A stretch of 64,000 nt of DNA, from contig JACKQL020000002.1 of assembly GCA_018296165.2 (NCBI GenBank), positions 682,001-746,000 on the forward strand. Reading direction: 5' to 3'. Shown here in pieces: positions 10,821 to 23,206 of this stretch (positions are counted from its first letter, which is position 1; every line of letters begins with the position of its first letter). Made by a program: the position numbers and the translations under genes. The DNA is from Termitomyces sp. T153. Lineage: Eukaryota; Basidiomycota; Agaricomycetes; Agaricales; Lyophyllaceae. The notes below the pieces were generated by a model. That model ran no database searches, was not told the origin of the DNA, and was given only the letters and a program-made list of their open reading frames with translations.

Positions 10821-13800
10821 TTGACGCTCCCCCGTGTATGCATGTCCGAGCCGTCGTCGACTAGAGAGTCTCGCTGCCTGGATGACGCAGGCATCAGCAG
10901 AAGGAGCAGCTTGAATCTAAGACAATATTCCTTACTTTGTAATACGATCCCATCATTTTCTTCTGGCCAGGAGTGGCACCCAAACCCCGTCTTTGCACCA
11001 CCTGCAAGTCTACTGGATTCCCAACAGTCGTCATTCATCGAAGCCGATGCAGAACGTTTTGGGAGGAGACGTGGAAGAAGGGTTGAGGTTGAAGACCAAG
11101 CTACAAGTGAGCCAGCATCTCCTGAAGATGGCACAAACTTTCGGAGGAGGTTGCAAATTGACATGAAAGGCCTTGTTGGTGATGGAGTGGGGAACGTATG
11201 TCAGTCTCGTTGAACTTAGTAAGTAGTACTGACTTGTTCAAGATGAGCATTAGTCCTTCCTCGCGAGATATCGTACTAGCTGCGTCAGTCTGCATTACAA
11301 ATTCTAAACCCCAAGTTGCAAGCCTGACTTTCTGATAGTCGCCGAGGGCTTTTCATCATTGACTTGAAAGCGCCGCTTGAGATACCTCGATTCCTTCCTC
11401 AGGGAGGTACCTGGGACGTGGCCGATGTCCAATGGAACCCTCATCCATCGCGTGCAGAATATATCGTGTCCACCTCAAGCGAGAAACTGTGGGTACTTTG
11501 ATGTTCTTTCGTAAATTGATACTAAATTCCCATCTTCCTTTCGCTTAGGCTGATATGGAATCTTTTGTTAGTGGGAAAGACCTCAATAGACTTCATTCTC
11601 CAAGCCCATTATCGTGCCATTACCGATATCAATTGGCATACAACTGAGTGTGATATCGTCATCAGTACTGGAATCGACTCATGGTTATGGGCTTGGGATC
11701 TACGGGCGACGCGTAAGCCGATATTTGGCCTTTCTGCGTTCAAAGGTAGCATATGTCAGGTATCCTTGGTCTGTTTAGGCAATTAATTGATGTTCTAGCT
11801 GGAGGTACTCAAGTGAAATGGAATCGCCAAGACGCGAACATTCTTGCTTCATCACACGCAGACGAAGTGCTCATTTGGGACCGCCGAGTATGTTCATGTG
11901 ACATACCCGCACGTTGTATACACTCACAAAAAGTATTCATCAGAAAGGTTCCCTTCCCATCAAGTCCATCAAGGCGCACGATGCCAATATCTACGGTATT
12001 GACTGGGCACACAACCGATGCGATGAACTTGTCACCTGCTCTCTCGATAAGACCATAAAGATCTGGGACACTTCCACTGAAGATTTAGAACCGAAGTCGA
12101 CGATACACACTACATACCCTATTTGGCGAGCTCGAGCGCTTCCTTTTGGACGTGGTGTCTTGAGTCTTGCGCAACGCGGAGACACTTCACTTGAAATGTA
12201 CGCCGCGGGAAAGACAGATATGCCGGTAGAGCGGTTTGAGGGCCATACCGACGTGGTCAAGGAATTCGTGTGGAGGAGAGGCGGAGAAGACGAGTATCAA
12301 CTCATCACCTGGTCAAAAGACCGAACATTGCGTTTCTGGCCAGTCGAGCCCGAAATCATGGAGGTGCATACGTTTTCTGTCTAGAGCTGCATTTCAGCCC
12401 TCTCACTATTATCACAGCAAGTCGGTCACGTTGTCTCACCTCACAGAGGACGACGTTCTTCACTGCGTGCACGTTCGCCCAGCATCTCCTATCGCAATCC
12501 ACCCGAAGGCACCGAGTACCTTCCCATGCTTTCCGCCCCCGTTGGTCACCGCTCGATTTTAGCGGAAGTACGTGCCCCATTGCCTCCACGTCCAGTCCCA
12601 CACGCGGGTGCACGTAGCCAAGGTGGTACCATGAGCCGCGGGGGTCCCAATAACAATTCGACGCGGAACCCAATGGATGCGATTACTTGGCTTTCAGTCG
12701 TGAAGGTCGGAAAACGTAGGGGGAGTAGCGAGGGTGGACCTGAAGATAGTGGGGAGAGGTCGAGGGTGCGAGAGAGGCCTTTGGAGGGTCAGGGTCAGAC
12801 GAGTGCTGATGGGATTGTTGCTGGCCAGTTGGATTCGGGAGTGGTTGGTGACGATGAGAGGGAGACGGAGAAGAAGAGGAAGAGGAGTGAGAGTGGGACT
12901 CGAGGAGAGGGAGAAGTGATCCAGAGTCAAACGCAGTCGTTACAGGAGGAGTACGTGTATTTCATCCCCTGACCCCAGTAGCATCCTGATGATTTTTAGG
13001 ATAACCTCAGTCTTGAAAAAGTTGCACCCGATCAAGGTAAACCTCGAGAAGGTGAAGATGAACTCTGTGTCTTCTCCGTTCTTGACTTCACTCATGACTT
13101 TTAGCACGATCTCATGAAGAAGCGAACTTGCACTCTTGGGTTGCAAGGGCCATGGGGCCGGACTACCTCTGTGTTCATTCGTGTGACTTTTACCTTCCCG
13201 CGCGACTATCCACTAGCGACTCACCCAGCCGGCACACCCACTGTGGATATTGAACGTAACCCTCTCATCCCTCCAAAAGATCGTGCGTTTATCCTTCGAC
13301 GACTTGCAGTCCTCCGAGAACAGCGCCCTTGTCTGGAAAGCTGTCTGAGATTCTTGCTTTTTCGCGATGATGATCGTCTAGGCGTGCCTCCTATCATGGA
13401 GTCCGAGTCTTCTTCCTCTGAGGACGAAGAACACGCAGTACCCAGTGGGGGACGAAGGAGCAAGGAGATCTCATCCACAACCCTCAAAACTGTGAAAAAC
13501 CTTGTCGAACCCAGGACCTCGCAGGGAACATTTGGACCCAACGGTAGGTTCTCAATCAAATTCTTTCATGGTATTTCATGCCCTTTTGTCTTAGGTGAAT
13601 TGGTCTGCTTCTTCCGTGCGCCAACGCGTATCGTAAAGAATGTGCTGCGTGGGCTATCGGACTCGCCAGAAATCCCTTCAGAAGAACCGGCTTCCACGCC
13701 TCCCCCAGCCGATCCCGCTCCAGCCCCGCGCATGTTCCAATCTCCTTCCTTACTCTCCGACGCTGTCCGCCGCCTCAGCCTCTCTGCAAAGGATCGCCAA

Positions 13801-15685
13801 CAAAAGACGGCCGACATGCGACGTCTTGGTGATCGTCATAATATTCTACGCATAATGACGAATTTGCTCACGTTGCAGCCTAAGCCCAAGTCGGCTCAAG
13901 GATCGGAGACCAGCGAACGACGGCCACTCGGGGATTTGCTGAAGAGTTATGCCCTCCTTTCGGCCCCTCCCCGCAGTACAGTATTTTTGGTACCTACCAC
14001 CAACATTGCTGGTGGCGATCGTAAGGTAGCAGAAGACTATGTGTTCGGAGATACCAAAGACGTTGGACAGCCTCCCGAGGCTGGGCATGGGGATGGTCTA
14101 AAAGAAGTGTGCGTGAAAAACGCAAGATTCGCAAGGAGACACGGGCGATATGACCATGAACGTGCCTTCAGGACCCTGCAAGCCTTCGTTCCTTCGCCTT
14201 CGAAGAGAATAGTCGCATTCGATCCACTTGCAATCAAGGTCATAATGGGACTGTGAGATTTATGCTATTGCCCGTGTCATCCTACCACTCACTGGTTGTT
14301 CACAGATACAAAGATTTCTCCAAAAACAAAGATATACAAATGCTAGCGATGTTATCCGTCCTTCTGCTCCAGACCTATGATCTGATGGTCTTGAATGCTC
14401 CTACAACCGCTATTCCCGAAGCAATGACAGGTCTTTCGACAACGACGCTGAGATTTGGTGGGGAAGATTACTTCAGCCTTACTCACCGAAGCCCTCAAAA
14501 TGAAAGGGCACCCGCCTGCTCTCGTCAACCTTCCATTCCCACTGTCTCACAACAGCCTGATACCTCCGTTCCTTCGACTTTCTCTCGTGGTTCGTGGTCT
14601 AGCTTATTCAACACAGGATCCATGCGACAGTTCATGAGCGGAGTCCAGGACTCACTCAAGGAGGGTTTCAACATCCCTCTCGAAGGACCTACGAACATTA
14701 GTCCCACTCCTGCGAATCTACATATGACAACACGACCGCGCATCCACCTATCCCTAAAGCTTGATGTTCCAAGAAGCTCTCTAGAAAGTATCCGCCGGCA
14801 GCAAAGGAAAGAGCAAGGATTTCCAAGTTCAGAGCCGAAGTCGCCTGTATCCCCACCTGTCGCCGGGGGATCGAAATCATGGAACGAGACGGGGCCCCAT
14901 ACGTTCAAGGTGTCACCCTCTCTTTCTTCGGTACACGCTCGACGGACACCATTAGCACAAGTCAGTGACCCTAGCAATGTTCACATCGATGAGTTTAAAC
15001 GAAGGATTGTATTCAAACCGACGATTGAACCTAGCCCAGAAATGTTCGTGACAATGCCTGACATCTCTTCTTTCTGATGAATATCCTTTTCTTTTAAGTC
15101 GTTCCAATCTGTTCAATGAGAATTTTCTCGAGCAGCTTAGGCTGCATGTTCGGTTTTATGCAGATCTCATGTGTAGATGGCAGCTATACCACAAACGTCT
15201 TGAGCTTCTGAAGTCAGTCAAGAAACAAACTACACCTCTCGACAAAAACCGAAAGCTTACGATTGGTTCGTTCATTCAGTTCTACGATCCTGCCTACCAT
15301 TCTCATGTCTTCATTCAGGACTTGTCCGGACGTGCACGAGATGCATGATGGCTTTGCCACCAAATGCCAATCACTGCCCTTCATGTACTGCACCGTGTTC
15401 AATGGCAAAATGCAGCATCTGTCGGCTTCCGGTCAAGGGTGAGTTTCAAATCCTCAATCCTTAGGGAATGCCTGTTGACGAATACTAGGATTATCAAGAA
15501 GCTGCTTACAGTGCTTTCATGTCACACATGTATCTTGTTGGAGTGACCTCGGTGTACCAATATGCCCAACAGGTTGCGGATGCTTCTGTAATGGGATTGA
15601 GGAGACACAGACAAGGCCGTCTAGTCGCCATGACCTACCACTGTCCCCGCCATCAGCACATCTGATGTTATCATCTTTCACCTAG
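10821..15685 (+). CDS. WDR59: WDR59 / Mtc5 / Sea3, GATOR2 (SEACAT) subunit
   Basis: Part of the vacuole-associated GATOR2/SEACAT complex, which relieves GATOR1 inhibition of TORC1 when amino acids are available. Fourteen exons read through: 10821-11195, 11243-11283, 11339-11488, 11549-11745, 11799-11887, 11944-12363, 12418-12950, 13000-13051, 13105-13543, 13595-14252, 14306-15043, 15099-15265, 15319-15438, 15489-15685. Their sum is 4176 nt, exactly 1392 codons. Residues ~120-425 are WD40 repeats (CSLDKTIKIWDTS, WSKDRTLRFWPVE), ~598-700 an RWD domain (VLKKLHPIKVNLEKHDLMKK), ~770-1060 helical, and ~1287-1355 a Cys-rich zinc/RING-like end (CTRC, CPSC, CSIC, CLQC, CFHVTHVSCW, CPTGCGCFC). Introns are 47-60 nt; two have unusual GTTCGT donors. 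The start is the least certain point: Met at 10842 or an unseen upstream exon are alternatives. No disabling lesion seen. Confidence 0.9.
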
Positions 15686-15912
15686 TAATCATAGAACTAT
15701 TGTATCTGGTATCACAACGCAACGCATGAATAGTTCAACCCTAATTCTATTGCCTTACATTTCTGGTGAATAAATTCTTGGTCTGCTAATTCAAGTCGCT
15801 GAATTATTGCCCGATAGAGGTCCAAAAGGAATAGCAGGTGGATCTAATATACATATATTGTCAGGGATGATGTGAAAGTGTTGCAATATCATGTTGGTGG
15901 TTTCACCTTCCG
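15686..15912. other. WDR59 3' flank up to the hAT insertion
   Basis: AT-rich 3' flank of WDR59 with AATAAATTC at about 15769 as a possible polyadenylation signal. The hAT target site begins 228 bp after the WDR59 stop. No other feature seen. Confidence 0.5.
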
Positions 15913-15920
15913 ATCCTTAT
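15913..15920. repeat. 8-bp target-site duplication, left copy
   Basis: ATCCTTAT, identical to 46425-46432, flanks the hAT terminal inverted repeats. Eight base pairs is the duplication length made by hAT transposases. Confidence 0.85.
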
Positions 15921-16096
15921 TAGGGCTCGGTGAATAATTCCCCCGGAGATAGTTACACTTGTTACTAACTCCTGGGTCCCGAAGAGTATTTTTCACACGA
16001 GTTAATAACAATGATCACATTTCTGTTAGTAACATGTAACTATCTAGTTATTCACAGATGTGGATAATATTTCACATGTAAATGATGTAAATAATG

Positions 16097-17470
16097 CTAG
16101 AAGTTCCATATATGCTCATCGTCGTCCTGCAATGCCATTGAGACCTTGTCAGTAGGCTGCTGGGTATGATTGAGTTTGTCCGAGTTCATCAATGGCTTCT
16201 CCGATGTTATGTCCAGCAAAGCAACTGCGTCGAGATTGATCGAAGCCTCTACCTCAAATGCCAGGGGTTCTACATCAATTATCATGAATGCTTCACTGAC
16301 TGGCGGAAGAGGATCTTCATCTTTTGATTCATTGTCACTGTTATTGGATCTGGTTCCATCTTCATGGCTCTCCACAGCCGTCTTTCTGGTCTGGGGCCTT
16401 TCGAGTGTTGCTTGATCAATCTTTCGGAATTTGACCACAGGTCAGTATCAAGGTTTTGGTACATTTTCATTCTGAGCATTTCTTGTTGACATGGGCTCAT
16501 GCTCCACAGAGATTACACACCTTGTGTTTACTGTACCATTGGCCAACTTGAACCATGTCAACAAGTGTTTGTGCTGTTTGATTTCCACAGAGAGGAGAGT
16601 TGAACCACGTAGATGTCAAGTTAGTGCGCTCATCTGGCATGAAATTGACGAGGATTGAAAAGATCTTGATGGCAAGATACTAGTAAATTTATATGAATGC
16701 CTTAATCCAACACCAAACTAACAATGATGACTTACTGCAAGTACTTAGTCATGTGGGTGCAGCTCAAGCTGTTGCCAACAGGCTCAGGGATCCTCCATGG
16801 GCTTTAATTTCTGAGCAAATGGCCACTCCTCACAGTAAGATTTGAGTTGTTGTTTCAACTCTAGTGCAGCCCTGGCCACTCCCAGCTTTATTAGTGCACC
16901 ATAATGCCCCGAATCATCAGGATTATCTTTGATCTGCTCAAAGATATTTTGTAGAAGGGTCTTTCAAAAATTCCTATACCTTTTCACATGCCTCAGGGTA
17001 CTTCATTGGGGCAATATGGTACCCAGTATTTGGGTCAAGAGCTGGAATCAGTATTGTTGGCATTGATGAAACAGCTCCAAATTTGAGGTAACCTTCAAGT
17101 GAATATCCTGATAGTACTGGTTAGTATCAGAGAGTGGCTTCAAGATTTTGAAGCTTATGTGGATCAAGCACAAATGCTGTGAAGTAGACATCATTTTTGA
17201 GAGATTCTTCATATCATTTATTAAAGATCAAGGTGACTTTGTTTAAGAGTGTTCATGGGATCCCAGTAACTTCAGAATCCCTTTTAAAAAGGTCATATAA
17301 TGTAGCTGCCATTACAAGCCACAAAATGAAAACATCAGATGCATTTGCATCAGCAGCCTCCAAAGACCAGAGAGACTGAAGGAGCCAACAATGACATTGT
17401 ATTGCAGCATGCTGATGTGCTCCTATGCCACCTAGCTGCTGTGCAGGAAAATAAAAGAACACCAAACACT
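16097..17470 (-). pseudogene. hAT transposase, C-terminal part
   Basis: Minus-strand frames read SDVFILWLVMAATLYDLFKR (about 17270-17340), YHIAPMKYPEACEKV (about 16980-17030), a degenerate TWFNSP-like segment near 16560-16600, then a region from VVKFRKIDQATLERPQ to an acidic tail ending DDDEHIWNF at 16097-16440. Order and wording match the C-terminal half of agaricomycete hAT transposases, where the tail follows the dimerisation region. Frameshifts and stops throughout. The N-terminal part is at 37466-38650, separated by retrotransposon insertions. Confidence 0.65.
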
Positions 17471-17922
17471 GGCATCCAGATAGGGTAGCTAGCAGTAGGA
17501 AGTAGTGGGGATGAGTCAGTAAATGTCCCAGAAAACTAGAGTGCTAAAAGGGTCAGGGGATGAAGTAACAATGCAAGTAGGAAAGGCTGCTATTGCTAGC
17601 TTGGGTCATTGAACTTTTACAAAAAGTTGCTAAGTCACTGGGTAATAAGGGGAGAAAGGGATGAATACAAAAGGGTCGCTAAGAGGAGTGTAGGAAAAGT
17701 CACTAAGAAAGAGGGACTAAGCAGTAGGGAGTAAAGGCATTGTTAGGGAGAGAGGAAAAGCAAATTTGCTAAGGACAGGGAGAATGGACAAAAGGAGGCC
17801 ACCAATATTTTGCTAAGGTTGATAAGGACATGGCAATAGGAAGGAGATGGGGAAAAAGGGATAAGTGACATTGGTATAAGCTGGAGGATGAACACAAACT
17901 AGTTGCTAGCCATAGTTGCTAG

Positions 17923-19072
17923 TGTCAGGTTCCGCTGACCTCGGGGGCTCAGCTGCACTGGGCGAGTCCTTACTAGGCGGGCGTGATCCCCTTGCACTGG
18001 TAACCGAACACTCGAAAACATTCCGGGCACTGATGGTTTGTGCGGATAGTCGGTGGGATGTGACCCAGACAGATCCAGGGAGGTCCGGAGAAGTTGGATT
18101 GCAAGGAAACGAGACGGTCTTGGTGGGGTTCAGGCAGAAGACCGTATGGGAGATTTGCGGAAGCAAAGGAATAGGTGGCTGTATGATCAATGGGAATGGA
18201 GCCGGGGTTTGATGGGAGATCATTTGGGGTTGATGGAGTCTGGGACCGAGCGAAGAGCGAGGTTCGGACCTGGCAAAGGAGTGTCGGGGTTCGTAATTGT
18301 AATTGCGGAGTTCATGAGGTCGTTTAGGTTGATGAGGACTTGGGCACAATGGTCAGACGGAGTCACCGAGACAGCGTCAGATGAAATGGAATGGAGTCGA
18401 TATGGAACAAGAGTAGATTCGAGTGGAGATACAAAACAATAACGAGAACGATAACGAAATGGAGACAAGACAAGCCTGGGAGACTGAGATAAGACTGGGA
18501 GACTGAGAGTAAGGAGAACGAGACACAAAACACGAAACATGAAACACGGAAAGGAAACAATCAGACCATAGGTAACGTTAGGCAATATCAAGACTAGAGT
18601 GCGAAGAGCTACTCGATGGCTTATATACTGACTACCAGAGAACTTTGGGGTACGTCGGCTGCGGCGGCGGGGCTTGGCGGAGCTCGACAGAGTGGGTGGG
18701 TGTTGGTTGCGATCGAGGATCGGGCCGCGCTGATACGTTGGTGGGATCATTGGGGAACACGGGTCGCCCCGAGGTTGTCGTGATACTCCGGAACAGGTCG
18801 GAGGAACCAGGGTGTTGAGTTGATGATGGGTGGCAAAGATCGGGAACAGCGGGGGTGGTTCTCAGGGTTTGGGAGACCCAGGGTAAGTGTCAGTGGCTGC
18901 GGAAAAGGCACAGAAGTTGGCCAGGGGGCCGTCGGAGTTAGCCGGGGAGGCGTCGGAGTTAGCCGAAATAGGTGCAGGGCATGGGCGGAAGTTCGGCGGA
19001 GCGTCAGGGTTTTTTTTGGGGGTTTGGGGGTTGATGGACGATGTGCGGGGGTTCAGGGGACGGGTTGTGACA
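17923..19072 (-). repeat. 3' LTR of the young element
   Basis: 1150 bp, from TGTCACAACC at 19072 to CCTGACA at 17923 in minus sense. TATA box at 18620-18627; predicted RNA start at 18595 (AGTCTTGATATT on the minus strand), exactly 32 nt away. The central ~780 bp is identical to the 5' LTR, while the outer ~190 bp (U5 end) and ~150 bp (U3 end) differ at many mostly transitional positions. Confidence 0.9.
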
Positions 19073-19085
19073 TCACCCCTCCTTC
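19073..19085 (-). other. Polypurine tract
   Basis: Reads GAAGGAGGGGTGA on the minus strand, immediately before the 3' LTR. The autonomous relative has GAAGGGGGGTGA at the same place (35958-35969). Plus-strand DNA synthesis of LTR elements starts at such a tract. Confidence 0.7.
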
Positions 19086-19284
19086 AGCGTTGAGACCCTT
19101 TGAGACGCGGGGGGCAGGATGGGGATCGGCAGGGCATGGGAGTCGAAGCCGAGCAATATTGATCAATCTGCAGTGAGTGATAGCGGCATGGGAGACAAAG
19201 TCGAAGCGCGGCCACCGCTTCGTCAGGGTTCTCCTCAATCAATTAAAAGCTTTGGACGTACCCCAGAATTTCTCAAATTTCGTC

Positions 19285-20414
19285 ATGTCTTCCCCCAGCG
19301 TTCCAGTAGTCTCTCCCACTGATTCGGACAAGGTGGTGGTGTACAACAGTGGGGAGGAGGAGTTTGAGCGTTGGTGCTGTGCTAGTGTCAGGGACCAGAG
19401 TCGTAAGTGGTGTCGACTTGTCTTTTTGGGATGATTGACAGGGCTTTGTAGAGTCATCTGTGGTGGTGGTGGTGGATTTTCCGGGGGTTCCAAAACGGAC
19501 CAAGTTTCATCCCACGTTGCCAAAGGGGAAGGGGGCATCCTTGGCGGTGGTTCGGGGGAAGCGTCGAGCCTCCTCGCCCTTGGGGGCGGGACCCAGCAAG
19601 AGGCCGCGTGGGTGCGAGTCATTGGCGGGGCCTCCGGAGTCCTCCCTTTTTTCTCCTACCCCGGGCATTCCCTCAGAACGGTTGTCGAGTCCCCCTGCGC
19701 CTATTCCTTCGATCATGGAGGTCTTTCTTCACAAGCAGGTGGAAGCTTTGACAACGTTGTTGGCAGTATGGGAGGGCAAGCTCCGATGGGCAAGGGAGGA
19801 TCGTGACGTGGTGTGGATGGAGAAAGAAGCGATGGAGTGGGAGAGGAACACTTTGGTGTGCGTGGCGATGGAGCAAGCATTAGAGGTGTGGGGCTTGTGG
19901 GAGTGTCTGACGCAGATGGAGGGGCAGCCCGCAGGGGAGGCGGAGGGGCAGGGACAAGCTCCAGAGGGGGATGCGCTGTGGGTGGAGCTGGAGGCGGCGA
20001 GGTGGAGGGGGGACTGGTTGGCCAACGAGGCCGCTTCAGGGCGCGTGGGAATCCTTCGTGAGTTGTCTCCCGTTCCTCCGTTCGTTACTGACGGTTCATT
20101 TTCTGGGTTTAGGGTGGGTGTGGGAGCATTGGGTCCTCTTGGACAGTGCCTCCGCGGCATTTGCGTCGATCCAGGATGGGTTGACACAGGGGTCCACAGT
20201 TCAGCCTCCGGAGTTGCAGCAGGGGATGGCGCGATTGGAGAGGTTGCTGGCGGGGCATCGGCGACGCAATGTGGTGGCCCTGGGGTCGTGGTGGGAGGTG
20301 GCGGCTGACGCGGGGGAGGCGCTGCCAGGGTTGGCGGAGGTCTTAGCGGTGGTGCGGGCCCAGATGGAAGTCGACCTGGGGGTTGGGTTGCCGGGGGGTC
20401 TGGGGAGGGAGTGA
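19285..20414 (+). CDS. Intron-bearing gene antisense to its LTR element; coiled-coil protein
   Basis: Three exons, 19285-19402, 19452-20057 and 20113-20414, add to 1026 nt (341 aa plus stop). Intron 1 (49 nt) runs GTAAGT...TTGTAG; intron 2 (55 nt) runs GTGAGT...TACTGAC...TTTAG with a near-ideal branch site. The phases match only with these sites. The protein has a Ser/Pro-rich and basic N-terminal third (KRRASS, SKRPRG, nuclear-signal-like), then a Glu/Arg-rich probable coiled coil from about residue 135 (VEALTTLLAVWEG, AREDRDVVWMEKEAMEWERN) and a C-terminal Leu-rich region (ARLERLLAGH, VVRAQMEVDL). The decayed gene at 34110-35292 aligns over exons 2 and 3 and shares the second intron position. 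It starts 213 bp from the 3' LTR and runs against the element's own transcription. Function unknown; it lacks the Cys cluster of its relative. A Met at 19177 is an alternative start. Confidence 0.65.
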
Positions 20415-22560
20415 GATGGGTGCGGGCCTCGTTTCTTGTTGCTCTTGGACTTGCTGCCTCCCTCACCTTTTGTATATATACTTTTGGTACGCGAACATGT
20501 CCCTTTCTTGGTCCCTGGGCATGTGAAGTGAGGTTTTAGTTCGTGTGAGGGCAAAGTAAGTGAAACACGCGGGGGTGTGAGAGGGAGTTGCATCCCTAAT
20601 GAATCCAGAGGCGGGGGTTACGCCCGCTAGCGCTGTCTGGGCTGGCTAGTCCCGGGGTTTGTCGGGACGGGGCGGGGCATCGCAGGGAGGGCTCCCGGGG
20701 TTTGGTGGGGGTGGTGGGAGTTCTCCGGTGGAGTTCCGTGGCATTTCAGGCGGTGTTATTGAGTTTGATTCTCAGAAATTCTGACCAGGGGTGTAGGGGT
20801 TTTCTTTTGTCTGTGGCGGGGATGTGCACCATATTGGTATCGGAGGGTGGACCTTCGAATCTTTCACGGTGCCCAGCGGGTTCAGGGCTTTGGTTTTCTT
20901 GGCAGTGCAGTTGGCAGGGGGGAACGGAGGTCTTCCTGTGATCTGGCCCTTATGCCGGCACTGGTGGCGAAGGCGGCGGGGCCTTCTTCATTGGCGGGGT
21001 TCGGTGAGGCGAGGTTCGTCCTTGCGGCATAGTTGGTCCGGGTTGGGGTCGTGTTCCGGAGTATTGCGTCTGTGGGCGGGCATGTTCGGGTGGTGCTTTG
21101 GTGTGCTCCGGAGTGTCAATGACTGAGGGGGCAGGATGCGGAGTGATCAGTCCCGACCAGTTCCTTCAGGTCCGGGGCCAAAATTTGAGGTTCCGGATCA
21201 TCTACGTGACATTGCTTTCCTGACCAAAGGTAAGTCCCGAGACAGACAGAGGAGTCTTATGTATTTCTGATACTTCCTTGAGTTCGGAGGTCTGGGGGTC
21301 GGTGGTTCCTTCATTGGGGAAGGAGTGGGTGGTCCCGGAGTCGACACAAGGGTCACTCGGTGGGGGTTTTGTTGGTTGTTCATGGTTGTTGGGGCGGTGG
21401 GGAGGTCAGCCGCAGGGAGGCACTGGAGTGGGGCTCCCCGGGAGTCATGGCAGGGTCGAGGAATTCTTCATTCGTGTTCCCCGAGTGGCCCAGAGATTGT
21501 TGCAAGTGTGGGGGTGGCAGTGGGGAGAGGCACTGCTCGCTTCTTGGGGAAGGCATCAGCAACCTTTAGAGTACTCCGAGAGATTGCTTTGCATGTGGCC
21601 TGCTTCTGGGTACTCCAAAGAGGATACTTGTATGTGGCCTGCTTCTGGGTGCTCCGATGGTGTGGTCCCCGTTTGGCAGACATATCCAGGCATAGGGGTG
21701 GGATTTGGGGCGGGTGGTGATTTATGCTGCGGAGTTGGGGCTACTCAGGCATCGTTGTTGGCGCCGTAAGTCCCCTTGATCAAATGTTGTAGTTGGAGCG
21801 GAGGCCCCGGAGTCATGTTGCCAGGGTCCGGAGCTGCGCCGAGGGGTTCAGAGGGGTTCAGAGGGGTGGATCGGGCAGTTTTGGGCTGGCACGGAGTCGC
21901 TTGGGTCGTCGAGCCAGGTGGGGGATGTCCTTTAAGGGTATCGGAGCGTATGCCCTTCGGGTTGTCAGGTTGCTTGAACGGCTAATCGACGTGTTCTGGA
22001 TGATGGTGGGGCTTCTCCCTCCCTTATATGAACATGTCAGTGTGTTTAGGGTACTTCGGGGAACTACTTTGTATAGGGTCCTTTTTCCTATAGTTAGTTC
22101 AGGGTGGCTCCTATGCTGGGGGTTCCTTCGTGGGAGGTGGCGGAGTCTGGAGTTTAGGTTTGGGAGTGGCATGTGGGGAGGGTCAGCGTCAAGGGTCCTC
22201 AATGTCAGGGGTTCCGGATTGTGTGGGGGAAGGTGTTGAAATAGTGGCGCAGTCCGGAGTTGTCCTTTGTCAAGAGTGGGGTGCCATGGTCCTCCTTGTT
22301 GACTTTGGGGTTGTGCTTTAGTCGGCGGGGCGGAGGGTGCGTAGCCATTCTTTTCCTGACCATCTAGAAGCTTGGGGATGTCTCGGTCTTGTTCTGGGGT
22401 TGTCGGGGTTGGGTCGGAGGTGTCGGGGCCCCTTTATTTGTTGGGTGGAGGTGTCAGCCGAGTCGACCAAGGCCTGAAAGCAGGTTCGGGGGTTGGAGCA
22501 TAGCCTAGGTCTGGGGTTCTTGCTCTGTTGTGGGGTTGTTGGGTCGAGCTTGATTTTGGT
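20415..22560 (-). other. Interior of the young element: 3' tail and unidentified sequence
   Basis: Minus sense. About 20590-20640 contains CCTCTGGATTCATTAGGGAT, also present after the chromodomain of the autonomous element (33888-33912). About 22040-22075 encodes a scrap matching the segment just before the RT of the autonomous element (EVVP...EFADVF, frame broken). Between them lie about 1.4 kb in which I recognise nothing, including imperfectly repeated blocks around GGAGTACCCAGAAGCAGGCC (about 21600-21655). This is where RT, RNase H and integrase should be, and they are absent. Confidence 0.5.
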
Positions 22561-22685
22561 GGTTTCGGAGCTAGTTGTCGGAGGACGTAGTTCCTCGGGG
22601 GCGGTCGGGGTGAGGGTCAGGGGGTCGATAGTAGAGTTTGGTGATGTTGTTGGTGATTAGTCACGTTTGTCGGTCTGCGGGGTTG

Positions 22686-23206
22686 CTAGTGGGTCAGTGG
22701 ATCCACAGGCAGGTTTTGGGGAAGCGCGTTCTCAGTGGTCTCTTCGTAGCTGGCGATCCTCGCGCAGTGGGTGACTGTTCCGCGGCGGGTTGGCGTTATT
22801 GTTGGTCGGAGGGTTGGCGCAGTGCTGGAGACATTGTTGCTCATTTGGTCGGATGGTTGCCAGGTTTTAGGATGCTGTTCTTTGGGTGATGTCAGGGTCA
22901 ACTTTGTGCGAGGGAACAGATTTGGTGGAGAGGATAAGGGTGGGGTGGGAGATGATTTGATGGTCTGCGCGAGGAGTTTGAGGTTGGGTGTGGGTGGGTG
23001 AGGGTGTCTGTGGGGGGAGCCATTGTATGAATGTAACCGGAGCAGAGGGGACGTTTGGTGTTGGATCCACGACTCAATGTGCCTTGGCAAATTGGGCAGG
23101 GCCGTATGAATCATAAGGGTTTCCAGGCACGGGTAGACCATAGACATCGGAGTTATTTGATCGTGTGTGCAGAGATAATGCGGGCATCACGGACAGGGTA
23201 AGGTAG
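22686..23206 (-). pseudogene. Truncated gag start of the young element
   Basis: Downstream of the PBS a minus-strand frame gives a short segment (YGLPVPGNPYDSYG, about 23095-23135). It corresponds in place and loosely in sequence to the start of the interior in the autonomous element (NIYG near 25885). An overlapping 153-codon Pro/Ser/Thr-rich frame occupies 22686-23147 and is echoed at 61479-61847 in the other copy. Neither shows the gag core or a zinc knuckle. Whether anything is translated is unknown. Confidence 0.35.

Noticed and set aside
18220..18750. Identical 176-codon minus frames in the two LTRs (also 23517-24047)
   Set aside because: They lie wholly within LTR sequence and span U3, the predicted RNA start and R. 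The frame is broken in most other LTR copies and composition explains the openness.
19460..20308. A 282-codon single plus frame as the gene
   Set aside because: It reads through intron 2. The spliced model shifts to the frame ending at 20414, which is the one conserved in the homologue at 34110-35292.
19729..20466. 245-codon Pro/Ser/Thr-rich minus frame
   Set aside because: Mirror of exons 2-3 of the antisense gene in GC-rich DNA. No gag or pol motif, and stops in the corresponding part of the other element.
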